A stretch of 64,000 nucleotides of DNA from Lumbricus terrestris (taxonomy: Eukaryota; Annelida; Clitellata; Crassiclitellata; Lumbricidae). The stretch spans positions 58,018,156 through 58,082,155 of the forward strand of contig OX457042.1 of NCBI GenBank assembly GCA_949752735.1, in the 5' to 3' direction. How positions within the stretch are numbered: position 1 is the first letter of the stretch; the number at the start of each line of letters is the position of its first letter. Below, in pieces: positions 25,640 through 36,282 of the stretch. Position numbers and translations under genes: made by a program. Under the pieces are notes generated by a model. That model had not been told where the DNA came from. It saw only the letters and a program-made list of their open reading frames with translations, and did not search any database.

Positions 25640-26520
25640 ACAGGGGGGACGGTCGCCTCCAAAGTTTGTGGTGAGAACGGAGGTGCTTATTTCTCTCCCC
25701 AATATTTAATAAATATTTAATAAATATCCTCATAAATTTCTGCAGTGTCATCCACTGTTTATCCATAATGAGCAATTTTGTTCAGATGACAGCTTAAAAT
25801 GCTACGATAAGTATGAAAATTAATAAAATGAAACAATGGGTGAAGACATTCGTTGAAATTATAAACCATGAATTTGCGCAGTGAAATCACGAGAAATTAG
25901 GCCTAGGCTTAGTTTGACATGACTGCTTAAGAAATCTGAAAAATTGTGAACAATTATAGGAGAGGGCGCTTTTGAAATCGTAAACCACAACTATCAACAC
26001 TGAAAAGATTGCGCAATTTCATCCAAATACTACCATTACAGTTTTACAAGTAAACAATGGGTAGGAGACATTTTCTTAAAGCATGTCTTTCAGCAATGAA
26101 ATTATGAGAAGTTTCGTTGAGATGACAGTTTGAAAATGTCACCAAATTTTGCGGCATGAAAATTTTTAAAAAATTGACAATTGGAGGAGTCGCCTTTTAA
26201 GTGCTAAACCATGACTCTCAACACAGAAATGATGAGCAATTATTTCGTAAAAGACAGTCTAAAATGTTACTATTGCAGTACGGGAAAAAACGAAATTTGG
26301 AGGGGTCGCATCCCCAACCCCTCCTCTCTGCGTCGATCCTCCTTCGGCCTCTCGTTCCACCCCTCACCCCCAAAGCCAGCACCAAGTCTTCGCTTATGGT
26401 CTACACTGTCAGGAGATGGAAATGCACATTGGCCATGTTTAGTATTCTTTAATTCCACTGTGTGCTGATTTATAGGTGCATTTGTATCAATGTATAATTT
26501 GGATATTTGTTGCATGACTA
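25640..26520. repeat. Dispersed repeat with ~150-base internal units
   Basis: Loosely repeated words (GATGACAGTTTGAAAATG, AAACAATGGGT, TGAAATTATGAGAAG) recur about every 150 bases. A C-rich segment at 26290-26400 follows. A related block lies at 50820-51260. Reading frames are short and unrelated between copies. Class unknown. Confidence 0.5.
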
Positions 26521-26929
26521 TAATTTTGGCACCATTTTATCGTTTCTAAGATAGATAGGTTTCTCTAATAATAGGCCTAAGCGGGACTTCTATCTGTCCT
26601 TGGGGTTTAGACGGAAATAAGCACTCATGATTATCATTCTTTGGTTCCACTGTGTCTTAATTTACCAGTATGTGTAGACCTAGATATTAAACATGATTTC
26701 TGTCCCTTTAAAGTAGACCTAGACATTGCATCCCCAGAAGCTGCGCCATTTTTTGTAAGAAATGTCAAATGTCAATTACTATGGCTCATTAAGTGATTGA
26801 TTGACTGATTTAGATTTAGACTTTCACAGATCGAGGTGGTTTAGGTACTTTTATTCCGATATCATCGTTGCAAAATTTCAGGTAAACTAGAACCCAAAAT
26901 GCACTCGATTTGGGATCAAATGCTCAAAA

Positions 26930-27130
26930 TTGCGTCGGTTTCTGGAGCTGCGCCCCAGACGCCTTTGGGGGAGCTTACGACGTTCCCCCATACCCCTAAT
27001 CGTTAGGGGCTTCTTGTCTTCGACAATCGCGGCTTCGCGCGTTTAGCGCTCGCTGTTATTACTCCTATTCAGAATTTCCATTGGGTCCTCCCAAGTTTTT
27101 GGACGTCATCGCGCCTATGAGTGGTAGGCT
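26930..27130. repeat. GC-rich dispersed repeat end
   Basis: A GC-rich patch with GGAGCTGCGCCCCAGACGCC and CCCCATACCCCTAATCGTTA, then TCATCGCGCCTATGA. It resembles the end of the 25.6-26.5 kb and 50.8-51.3 kb blocks (CGCCTATGA). No ORF. Confidence 0.35.
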
Positions 27131-27309
27131 ATAATTATCACACATGGATGACTGGCGCAATATGCATTATAATTAGATCCAGTAATAGACCTATGCACTA
27201 TGCCTGTTTTTATCCTCAAGATGTGACCTCATAGTTGAAATTGCTTCAGGCTCTCACTCTGTTCAAATTTGGCCCTGCCTTCAGCTTTAACCTTTAGCCT
27301 ACCACCATG

Positions 27310-27621
27310 ATTACAAGCTATTCACTAGAGGGAGTGCCAAACATTCAAGCGCAGCAACGAGAGGCGCTTTGCGATGATGCGCAAACTTCCTTCCTAAAAA
27401 TAAACACCAACTAATTTACATCCTGCATTATAGAACATATAGATGCAACCACGAAGCAGGACTTATATTTCTCATATAATATTATGTGTCTGTTGTTAAA
27501 TCAGTGGCCAGATGTCAATCGTTCTTACGAAGTCAACGGTTTCAAGCGTAGCATCATCGTTCAGTAAAATAAAAACTATCGAATAAAGGCACAACTTAAA
27601 TATATTTCGCAAACGAACGCA
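27310..27621 (+). promoter_or_regulatory. Conserved promoter and 5' UTR of gene B
   Basis: Paralogous to the block upstream of genes A, C and D. It has CCAAACATTCAAGCGCAGCA, TTTGCGATGATGCGC, GCAACCACGAAGCAGGACTT, CGTTCAGTAAAATAAAAACT and AATAAAGGCACAACTTAAAT. Confidence 0.55.
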
Positions 27622-27721
27622 ATGAAAATATGCACTGCAGGAAAAGATTTTCCAAAGAAAAGCGAAAGCAATCTCAAACGCCGGAATCCTGATATGCGAT
27701 TTTCTTCAAGTTGCAGAAGAG
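27622..27721 (+). CDS. Gene B exon 1
   Basis: The ATG opens MKICTAGKDFPKKSESNLKR, then RNPDMRFSSSCRR. The donor is GTCAGT in phase 1, 33 codons plus one base. In A and C the donor is GTGAGT. Confidence 0.6.
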
Positions 27722-30700
27722 GTCAGTGGAAAGAAACAATTAGGCCTATTCGTTAACCGGACGGTCAAGAGACCCGCCAGTTTGCTTATCCTCGATCCTA
27801 TCTCGCCCCTTAATCTAACACCTCTCTTACCCACACCTGATAATTATATAAGCTTACTTTCCACTCACGACTCGAAACCGAACTCTTTAGGCTATAGCAA
27901 ACTATCCCGATTTTATCTTTGCACCACCAGTGTTTACCACACCACCACCGTCATTAGGCTACTGATTATCACCGTGGCACCATGCAGTCTCCCAGGTGGA
28001 AACCTAACAGAATTTTTATCTGACTCAGGAACGAAGAGAGCAATTTGGCCGTAACGAATTTGACTTCGCATAGCGCCGGTAACTAAGCTTTTGCGGATTC
28101 TGAGAAATCCTCGAACATCTAAGCTTATAATATATTACATAATAATTAGTATAGGCCGTACAACACATTGCAACGAATGCTATAATAAAATAAATGTTGG
28201 AAACAGGGGGAAGTATAGAGCACATCTAACGATAAAGACATTTAAATAATTATATTATCTTCCGTATTTATTTGTAAAGAAATATATAGAAGACTGCCGA
28301 ATGGAGAAATTGAAATTAATGCAACTCCGCCTTCAAGTCATACTGCGGTAGGATTGTTCAGTTTAATTGATCTAGGGCAAATTAGGTATCAACGACTAAC
28401 GAGGTTAATAACATGACGAGGGGCGCGATGGTGTATGGGTATGTTTGTTGACGTGGAGCCGGAAGGTTGCTGGTTAGAATCCTCATCAAGCCGCTGCATA
28501 GGAACCCGAGCAAGTCCTTCACACACAATAATTGCTTATGCGCTTTGGCGTGAAACTCCGGTTCAGTGTCCGCGCTGTAGTCTGGACAACTCTGCGTAGT
28601 TTAGTCTTGAGGGGCGCTATAGCAAGTGCTCATACATAAAATTATGTAGATACATACGATGAACTTGATGGTCTTATTTGAAACGGCATTTGACTGACTT
28701 TCAGAAAGAAGGGATATGGCGCAATATTCGCGGAATCAGAGTGACCTCTAAGCTGGCTGCACTACGGGTGATTAATGCAATGGACAATGACAAGTCAGGC
28801 ACAAAAGGCGATTAAGTGACGTTGAGCTGAGAGTATAATTGTATGTAAATTAGATCTTCTAGTTATGGCATCTTCTGAAGCGTACGTAGCCTACTAAACC
28901 TATGTGTATTATCTGTAATCGGAGCATACATGTACAACGTAAAGAACGTTCCTATATAGCATTCCAAAATCAAGGAGTGATAGACCGAGTCTTGCGCTCT
29001 TCATCCCGTCTAATTGGACACGCTCTTAAATTTTGTCACGATCTGCAACTATGAAGAATCGAGGCTATTACGATGTGGACCAAGTGGTCTGGAATTACTC
29101 AAACAGTAGCCACGTCTGCAGCCTTGGAATATTACTGAGACATTTTATTCCCCTCAAAACTGGCCGTTTCCGTGCTACGTGCCTCTGAGTAGTCCCCTTC
29201 AGAGAGGCTATAGAGCATAGAAATTCTTGAGTGATTGATCGAATGAATGACATCATAACGTCTTCAAGTGTCAACGTCGCATATTTTGTTATTGCAGTTA
29301 TTGCAGTTGCATGATCTTCCACTGGAGGTGTTGGACATGATCTTGCAAAAGTCCTATCTGCATTGGATATTGAATTCACCAGTAAAGCATAGAGACGAAG
29401 ATGTTATCAGATCCCTTATATCAGTTGACGTTTGCTTCAAGCAAAGAATCACCAGAAAACGGTTCAAGATGTCAATCTGGCGTTTCTTCAGAGGTAAGGT
29501 TCATTCCAAGGATACTAACAGTTGTCCAACATAATTCTCTCGATCTCAAGACTTGCACATACATTTTGAAACAAATATAATCTTAAACTTTTAAAGTGTC
29601 ATTGTCGTCCCCATTGTTATTTTGGTTAGCTATCAGCGGTGCATTTTAAGTACCTCACAAAAGCACATCCTTCAGGCTATATGGACGCAAGGTTTGTCGT
29701 TTATTGGTCGGGTATATCGGCTTCCACCATTCTTGTCCATTTGTGGCGAGAACGTCCAGGTCTTTTCCAATATCTCGAAGGACCGGACAGCATTCCCCGT
29801 GTGGTCTTACTACGCTCATCCGGTAGCGGTATGTGTCCGTGCTTGTTACAAGTCCTTCGGTGTTTGTCTATCCTGAAAGCACGGTATCATCCTGAAGTAC
29901 CACCACTGGCAGGAATCGAGCCTTCTCTCCGGTTCCTTGATGCGCGTTCAGGTCTCTGCTCGGTATGCGGACGTTTCGTCAACGGACGATTCATCACGTG
30001 GACGATTCTATGGCATTTGCAATTAGTAGGCCAGGCAGTTCTGTCTTCTTTTTCCAGTTGAATAAATTTCGTTTCTAATTAATTTCCATTCACTAAAGAG
30101 TTCGGACAAATATTTCGCTAATTATGAATTATTCTTATGTACATGTCATGTAGGCTAATCTAACAAAGCTGTGATGCCATTCAAAGGTAATGATGGTTTA
30201 AACGTCTTTTAGATTTCCATGGAAAAACCAAGAAATTTTTTTCAATTATTAGAAACAATAGAAAGTATCTCTTAGAAAATATTCAACAAAATGATGAATT
30301 AATCGCTTCGCTGTTGTGTCTCAACTGCATAACACAAGAACAAAGTCACTTCATAAAACGACAGAATTCAACTCAAGATAAGAACGTCGCGGAATCTTTC
30401 GACGAAACAAAGTTTTCAAACTTCGTCAAATGTCTTCGACAAACCAACCAGAAGACACTGACAAAGATCATAGAAAATGGAGGAGGTGAAAAGTATAAAC
30501 CTTGTTTAAAGACCAATGATTTACACATAACTGTTTTAACACATGCTTCATAATAATAATAGTAATAATAATGAGTGGAACTTTCATCGTGACATAATGG
30601 AACAAAACGTGGCCGTCCCAGACGACACTAGCTGTGTAGGCCTACTGAAATTTATATTGTTATTATTATTGTTATTTTCATTCTTTATATTATTCTTATA

Positions 30701-33700
30701 GTACTGAAATATATTATTGTTATTATTTTTATTAGTGTTATTCTTCTTCTTCTTCTTATTATTATTATTATTATTACTGTATTAATAATATCATAATAAT
30801 AATTATAATAATAATAATTATAGCACTGGATTTCAACGACGACTAGGTGCCGTTCCAGATGTTTTTATATTAGTAATAGGGTGTAAGTCCCTGAGGGATC
30901 ATATGTACCTCGGGGGGCCCCAAAAAAATAATGTTAATAATAATTTACCGGTGATATTTCAAACTTGGACGTGCGCTTTGAGGCTTAGCATAGAATTCCT
31001 TTCCTGACTGTTCTTGCCACTTCTTTTTTCAGCTGCGAAAAAACAATTATCATCTACATTGTTCTGGGGTTCGGGATCGGCATAAACAGTTGCCGCCATA
31101 ATACTCCAAACATTTTCTATTGGTGACAAATCCGGCGAATTAGGCGGTCAGTCCCCCAGTGAGATATAGCCATTGATATTTTTGTTTATGCCGATCCCGA
31201 ACCCCAGACATTGAACACCTTAAAACGTCGGCTTTGTAAGGCATGGACATCGATACCTCTGACAACTCTGAAAAATCTAATAGGCTCGATGCCTAATCGA
31301 CTTGAGGCTGTAAGAAAGAGTAAAGGAAACATTATTAAATACTAAATGATAATTTGTATTAATTAATTAATTATGTGTGGTCAATGATGGTCGCACAATG
31401 CTGTTTTCGGCCTATATAACTGGACGTTTACTTGGCACGAATTTGATGACGTCACGGATATTGGCGCTAAAATTTGAATAACTGAGCTAGTGATCTAATT
31501 TTTTTGCGTAACATTCTCATTTGAACAACCTATCCGCCAGTATAAAACTTTCCACATTATCTTGTGTATAACATAGGCCTATATTTATCTGCATTCAAAA
31601 TCGTTCACGACCTATCGAGACACCCTATATAATTATATTTGAAGAGCGTGATACTAATTCTTGCTCAAATTAGACGAAACTTAATTTCGGAAACGTCTCT
31701 TCATTCTAAAATAATTATTTTAAGTTTGACTGAAGTCATTGAAACCTGTGTCTGGGCAGTTTTGCTGAAAATTATTTTCAAAACATTGCTTTTAGGTACA
31801 ACAAAAATTGAGCTGCAATTTCGAGGTGCAATGTGTACACCGTTAATAATTGAACCACAACTGCTTCATCAGAAAATCGAAGATTTTCGAAGCAAAACAA
31901 AACCACGGTCACATCAAACTGACAAAATCCTCAGTCAACTGAAGGACGTAGGGATTTTTCAGTTCAACTTGATTTTTCTTAACCTATGTCTAAGTAAGTT
32001 TGTTTGGCAAATGAAAACATTCTTTTGCTTTTAGGCACAACAAAAATCAGATTGCAAAGTCGTGGCGCAAAGTGTACAGCATCGTTGGAATCACAGTTGC
32101 TTCGTCAGAAAATCGAAGATCTTCGAAACGGAACCAAATCATGGTCAGATCAAACTTATAGATTCATGAGTCAACTTAAGGAAGATGGTCTAGAAATCCT
32201 CAACTCTCACTTGGATAGACAGACTGTAGTCGTTTGGATCTGGTGTCGTTCACAATCAGCCCTTCAACATATCCAGAAGTTGTATGAATCGAATGAGTTG
32301 AGAGATGTTTTCGTTGAAACTTTTCAAACTCCGATTTCAATGGTAATCAGCGTCGATAGAAATCAATTCAAGAAAACCATTGGCAAGTATTTCTGAACTT
32401 TTTGTCATGAAGGAAAATATCTGGAGCATGTAATCAAAACCACATAGGATCTTCGATTATCAATTAGTAAATAATTATGTCAGCGCGTGTTAAAATGATC
32501 AGAAGGATGGATGTTGAAATGGACAGCCCTTAATGTCAATGTATGTGAACACTGTATGGCATAAGTCGTGAGACACGGTGGTTGATTGGTTAGAGTGGTC
32601 GGACTGTAACGCGGAGAGTACGGGTTCGATCCCCGTCCAAGGTGGTTGTTGTGTAGGGACCTAAAGCAAGTCTTTCATTGCTCTGCAGTATAATTGCAAT
32701 TTGCGCCGTCGAGACGTGTGTGAGCTTTGTAAGGAGGTCGATATTTCTGAACGCTTTCGTCATAAATGAAAATATCTGGAACATGCAATCAACACCACTT
32801 GGGATCTTTTTTAAATAAGTGATTAAGAGAGTACGGGTTCGATCCCCGTCTTAGGCGGCTGTTGTGTAAGGACCTAAAGCAAGTCTTTCATTGCTCATCA
32901 TCATCGTCATCGTCATCGTCATCATCATCATCATTCATTTTTAACTCAAATAAACTGGAAAAAGTTATAATTATTTGCATATTAGTAGTTATTTTATTCT
33001 CTATTTTGTTCTTTATTTTAGTCGTTTGTGCGTTTTCCATCAGTTTTGTTCAGAGAATCAAGACACAGAAATATATAGGTAGATCTATGTATGTGCGCAG
33101 CGTGACTAAGCTGCGAAACGAAATATACACACTCTTAGGATCGTTTTCTTATGCTGCTAATCCTCCTGTAATTCATGTCTTTGAAGACCAAAATCCATTT
33201 AATTGGCAACAAGAAATCGAATTAACAGGGATCACATATCCCACAGTCACAGGATCCAGTGAAAGGGAAAATTGTCTCTACGTCACTGACTATGGTGCCA
33301 GAAGCGTCTGGAAGATAACAAGAGAAGAAAATGGCGGACACAAACTCATTAACTGGCTTCAAATTGATTATATATCACGTAGTCTGTCAGTGTCGACTGA
33401 AGGTCGGCTCTTGGCTCTAAATAAATCATCGTCCTCTCTGATGATCCACGGATCAGACGCAAAACTTATTCGATCCATTCAGTTACCAACAGACATCACG
33501 GATCCTCGTCATGCAGTGGAAACATCCATCGGAAATTTCATCATACTGAGTTTATCGAATGAAAGAGAGGGGCAAACGAAGTGGGCCATAAGCGAATTGA
33601 GCAGAGATGGACAGACGGTCATAGGTCGTTTTATTTTATCAAATGAAGCACAACGACTGAATGATCCTCAATATCTCTCAATCGATTCAAAGGATCGAGT

Positions 33701-33899
33701 GCTTGTGGCTGACTCTGGGAATGACAGAGTGATTCTCTTGGATTCCGATCTTAGATGGAATAGAATTCTTTTTCCAACCGGAGAGAAAGAAGAGCCGAGA
33801 ATCTCACGGCCAAACAAAATGTGTTACGACGAAGAAAAGAAACAACTGATCGTCGGAGGAGAAAATCAACTTAATGTTTACTCTATAAGTCAAAAATGA
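27622..33899 (+). CDS. Gene B: paralogue of gene A, six exons
   Basis: Exons 27622-27721, 28280-28347, 29307-29493, 30213-30485, 32035-32382, 33022-33899; total 1854 bases, 617 residues, with the same phases as gene A. Differences are in-frame: one extra codon in exon 1, five codons (SELMH) missing from the CARD, and shorter loops in the propeller. An extra partial exon 5 at 31796-31993 could be spliced in without shifting the frame. Domain order is basic start, F-box-like, CARD, TRADD-N-like, NHL propeller. Preserved frames, donors and lengths in both copies argue for function. Introns are much shorter than in A, so this is the better template for the family. Confidence 0.75.
28280..28347 (+). 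CDS. Gene B exon 2
   Basis: Acceptor TTTGTAAAG, donor GTAGGA; 68 bases, phase 1 to 0. The translation begins EIYRRLPNGEIEINATPPSS. Confidence 0.65.
28417..28645 (+). mobile_element. tRNA-derived SINE (copy in intron 2 of gene B)
   Basis: A head with GGGGCGCGATGGTGTATGGG and a weak B box, then body words GTGAAACTCCGGTTCAGTGT and CCGCGCTGTAGTC, and tail GGGGCGCTATAGCAAGTGC. It is the same family as 55169-55397. Gene D intron 2 (63700-63780) lacks it. Confidence 0.75.
29030..29255 (+). mobile_element. LINE 3' relic in intron 2 of gene B
   Basis: ATCTGCAACTATGAAGAATC and GTGGACCAAGTGGTCTGGAA parallel the gene A intron 2 LINE relic (11080-11130), with heavier decay. Confidence 0.55.
29307..29493 (+). 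CDS. Gene B exon 3: F-box-like segment
   Basis: Acceptor TTATTGCAG, donor GTAAGG; 187 bases. The peptide opens LHDLPLEVLDMILQKSYL and later has DVIRSLISVDVCFKQRIT. The LPLE(I/V) start and the DVIRSLISVD stretch are the best-kept parts between A and B. Confidence 0.55.
29640..30060 (+). other. Conserved segment in intron 3, possible lost exon
   Basis: Gene B (29690-29910) and gene A (12680-12880) share a recognisable block, with CGTGTGGTCTTACTACGC, TCATCCTGAAGTA and CTCGAAGGACCGGA (CTAAAGACCGGA in A). In B two frames remain open (one is KDRTAFPVWSYYAHPV), but A has stops in both. No good splice pair is evident. It may be a dead exon, intronic duplication or transposon. Confidence 0.35.
30213..30485 (+). 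CDS. Gene B exon 4: CARD
   Basis: Acceptor CGTCTTTTAG, donor GTGAAA; 273 bases, phase 1 both ends. It keeps NNRKYLLENIQQNDELIASL, NCITQEQSHFIKRQ and FSNFVKCLRQTNQK. It lacks five codons between the middle helices compared with A, an in-frame change that shortens a loop or helix start. Confidence 0.8.
30540..30960. repeat. AT-rich low-complexity intron sequence
   Basis: Runs of TTATTATTATT and AATAATAATAATTAT with no coding content. Confidence 0.7.
30985..31340. mobile_element. Tc1-like transposase fragments in opposite orientation
   Basis: The minus strand (31010-31155) reads PPNSPDLSPIENVWSIMAAT then VYADPEPQ. The plus strand (31178-31325) reads VYADPEPQ and then LKRRLCKAWTSIPLTTL and IGSMPNRLEAVRKSKG, the transposase C-terminus. 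The shared 25 bases form a perfect inverted repeat at 31063-31087 and 31180-31204. A Tc1-like copy was therefore broken and partly inverted. Confidence 0.75.
31796..31993 (+). CDS. Extra partial exon 5 of gene B
   Basis: After acceptor TGCTTTTAG the first ~158 bases match exon 5 (TTKIELQFRGAMCT and QLLHQKIEDFRSKTKPRS). Homology stops near 31953 and a new tail runs to a good GTAAGT donor at 31994. Length is 198 bases, phase 1 to phase 1, so inclusion keeps the frame and would add 66 residues. It could be an alternative exon or a decaying duplicate. The VVVWIWCRS half is missing. Confidence 0.4.
32035..32382 (+). CDS. Gene B exon 5: TRADD-N-like segment
   Basis: Acceptor TTGCTTTTAG, 348 bases, phase 1 both ends, donor GCAAGT (GC-AG) as in gene A. 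It contains LKEDGLEILNSHLDRQTVVV, WIWCRSQSALQHIQKLY and ESNELRDVFVETF. Half of the residues around WIWCRSQSAL are unchanged from A. Confidence 0.6.
32572..32700 (+). mobile_element. tRNA-derived SINE head
   Basis: Pol III-like A box in TGGTTGATTGGTTAGAGTGG and B box GGGTTCGATCCCC. The body GGGACCTAAAGCAAGTC follows. It lies in intron 5 of gene B. Confidence 0.65.
32826..32936 (+). mobile_element. Second partial SINE copy with (TCA/TCG)n
   Basis: It begins in the B-box region (AGTACGGGTTCGATCCCCGT), repeats ACCTAAAGCAAGTCTTTCAT and ends in a TCATCATCG run. It looks like a local duplication of the preceding SINE. Confidence 0.6.
33022..33899 (+). CDS. Gene B exon 6: NHL-type beta-propeller
   Basis: Acceptor TTTATTTTAG, phase 1, 291 codons to TGA. 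Blade motifs include LSVSTEGRLLALNKSSSS, SLMIHGSDAKLIRSIQLPTD (identical in A), WAISELSRDGQTVIGRF, LNDPQYLSIDSKDRVLVADS plus GNDRVILLD, and MCYDEEKKQLIVGGENQ. The 3' flank (TATTTAGCAGATA) is conserved with gene A, but no clear AATAAA follows in either. Confidence 0.8.
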
Positions 33900-34044
33900 A
33901 CTCAGAATTTGCCAAATCTTCCCTCGATAACGAGAAACTAATTCCATTTATTAATTTGAATATTTAGCAGATAATTTATAAGCAGGAACTTACTTTTGTA
34001 CCTCACCTTAATCGTCTCAGTCGCTCCTGTTTCTATCAGATGTG

Positions 34045-34650
34045 CCAGATTCGCACTGTCGCTCGCTCTCTCTCTCTCAACTGGCACTGCATCTACGTTT
34101 GTACATTCCTTTGTATCAGCTCGTCTTGACTATAATTTGCCTATCCCTTTATGCTGTCTTACCATCTTCTCTTGATTGTATTCCACGCGCTGCGGCACGC
34201 CTCATTGTTCAATTGCCCAAGTTTGGTCACGTTACAAATTACATTCTAGAGGTTCTGCATTGGCTCCCTGTTCGTCAGCGCATTGCATACAGAATCTCTT
34301 CCTTGATATGGCGATGCCAGCTAGGTCTTGCTCCAACTTACCTACTCGATCTTTGTCGGCCTGTGTCAAGTACTTGGACTGGTCGGTCCCTACGCTCGGC
34401 TGATAGGGAAGTGCAGCAGCTCTTTGTCCCATTTGCTCGTACCTTCATCATGCATTGCAGAGTGGTGCATTTTCTGTGGTTGGCCAGTGGTATGGAATGC
34501 CCTCCCACTTGAGCTGAGCCTGTTCCCTATATCACTCTCTGACACATTCTATAAGCACTTTAAAACTGTTCTGTTTGTCCGTACTGGGGTCGGGAGCGCC
34601 CCTGGGTAGTTTCCTTGAAGAGGCGCTATATAAATAATTGAATGAATGAG
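34045..34650 (+). mobile_element. LINE 3' fragment
   Basis: Two frames carry LHWLPVRQRIAYRISSLIW, LGLAPTYLLDLCRPV and VWNALPLELSLF, then GGGAGCGCCCCTGGGTAG and GAGGCGCTATATAAATAATT. Frameshifts near 34450 make it dead. Confidence 0.85.
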
Positions 34651-34938
34651 TCATTCAATCAATCAATACATGCAGAAACGGCATCTAATTCAAAACGGCC
34701 AAATTTTCAGTTACGTGGTTTTTGCATAATATTATGAGGACAGTTTTGATGTCGTATTTCCTTATCGTCCAATCAACGACGAGCTTTCTCTGGACATACG
34801 ACAATGCACTTTTAAACCGTGAATGCAGTACTGGAGATACGGCAAAAGAAATTGGAGATTCGAAAAAATACTGATGATGGAAGTACGACAGGTAGTTTTC
34901 GTTGAATAGAAGTCTATCTTTGAAACGACTTGTCGTAT

Positions 34939-36220
34939 CTCCTAACCAGGGCCGGATTTGAACAGAGTGAGGCCCTAAGCAATTTCAATTATGAGGCCCC
35001 ACTTAGGCCTAAAGATAAAAACAGACAAAATGTACATTTCTAGATCTAAGTTTATTCTTAATGCAAATTGCGCCAGTGATCCATGTTTGATCAACTACCG
35101 TACTGTTAGTCTTTATAACGAGTCGAATTGTAATTGATAGGCTACACTAGTTTTATTCCAGTTTTTATGGTATAGCCTACATAGCCTAGCCTACTAGAAA
35201 TCACAATGAAATTTTACATCAACTTTTCCTGCATTGCTGCATCGCATAATCTGCGATAATGTCATCAAAAGGAATTTTGCGTAGTTGTTCGCATTCGATG
35301 AAAAGCAAGCTCAATGAGGAGATCGAGTTTATTCTGGTGCATCGTGGAGCGAAGTTCGCTTTTTTATGCGCTTGAGCTGCGAGAACAGTGCAATTTGCTA
35401 GGCCTACCATTAGACTCAGAAACATACGAAGCACCACTTCAAGGTTAGGAAAATCGCTTTTTATGCCGTCCCTGACAATGAAGTCACACAAATCTTGATG
35501 ATAGTATTTCCTTAAATTCACCATTTCTCCAGTTGGATTGGAAGCTTTTGTTTAGGAGGAATTATTTTTCATCAATATCACTTCTGTTCAATTAGAAATT
35601 ATTATTTTTGAATCCAACTTCGATTTCAGCGAGATTGCTTTAATTAATCCCATTTCTATTTTAGTAAAAATTATTTTTATGAATCCGACCTCTATGTTGC
35701 AAGAATTATTTTCGTCAATTCGACTTGTATGTGATAAAACCCGGAAACGGTGAAAACCGTGAAACCCATGCAATGGCGAATAATTAAATACGCTAAAAAT
35801 GCACTTTTACCATCGATCTAACATTCAAAAAACGTGTTCTTCCTCACTTTCTGCATTAAGCAATAATGTAGGCCAATCGGTTGTCGCAGGTTCTTAGCCT
35901 ACCAGTACAGACGAAATATAAATATCGATGAGACGCAAGCGTTCAACTTAATTATGAAAGAACTGAGACTAAGAGCAACCGTGTTCGATCTTACCGTTCT
36001 TACGCATTAGTCGCATCAACTCCTATTAAAAAAGTAAGATGAAATGATTGATTATAATCAATCGTGAACTAAAGAAAAAATCAGTGGCTTATAATTTATA
36101 AGTTATAATTTATAAGCCACTGAGTTTTTTTCTTTAGTTCACTTTTGGAGGCCCCCAGATTCCGGAGGCCCTAAGCACGGGCTTAGTTGGCTTACATGTA
36201 AATCCGGCCCTGCTCCTAAC
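34939..36220 (-). mobile_element. hAT transposon relic with 8-bp TSD
   Basis: Element 34947-36212, ends CAGGGCCGGATTT and AAATCCGGCCCTG, TSD CTCCTAAC at 34939-34946 and 36213-36220. The minus frame 35524-35219 has FPNLEVVLRMFLSLMVG and KIPFDDIIADYAMQQCRK, recalling the C-terminal dimerisation region of hAT transposases. Only this piece remains; it cannot be autonomous. A strong hairpin lies at about 36085-36125. Confidence 0.85.
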
Positions 36221-36282
36221 GATTAAAAGTGATGAAGGATAAACACATATTTGCTATAAATTGGTTCTAGGATAAAAATAAT

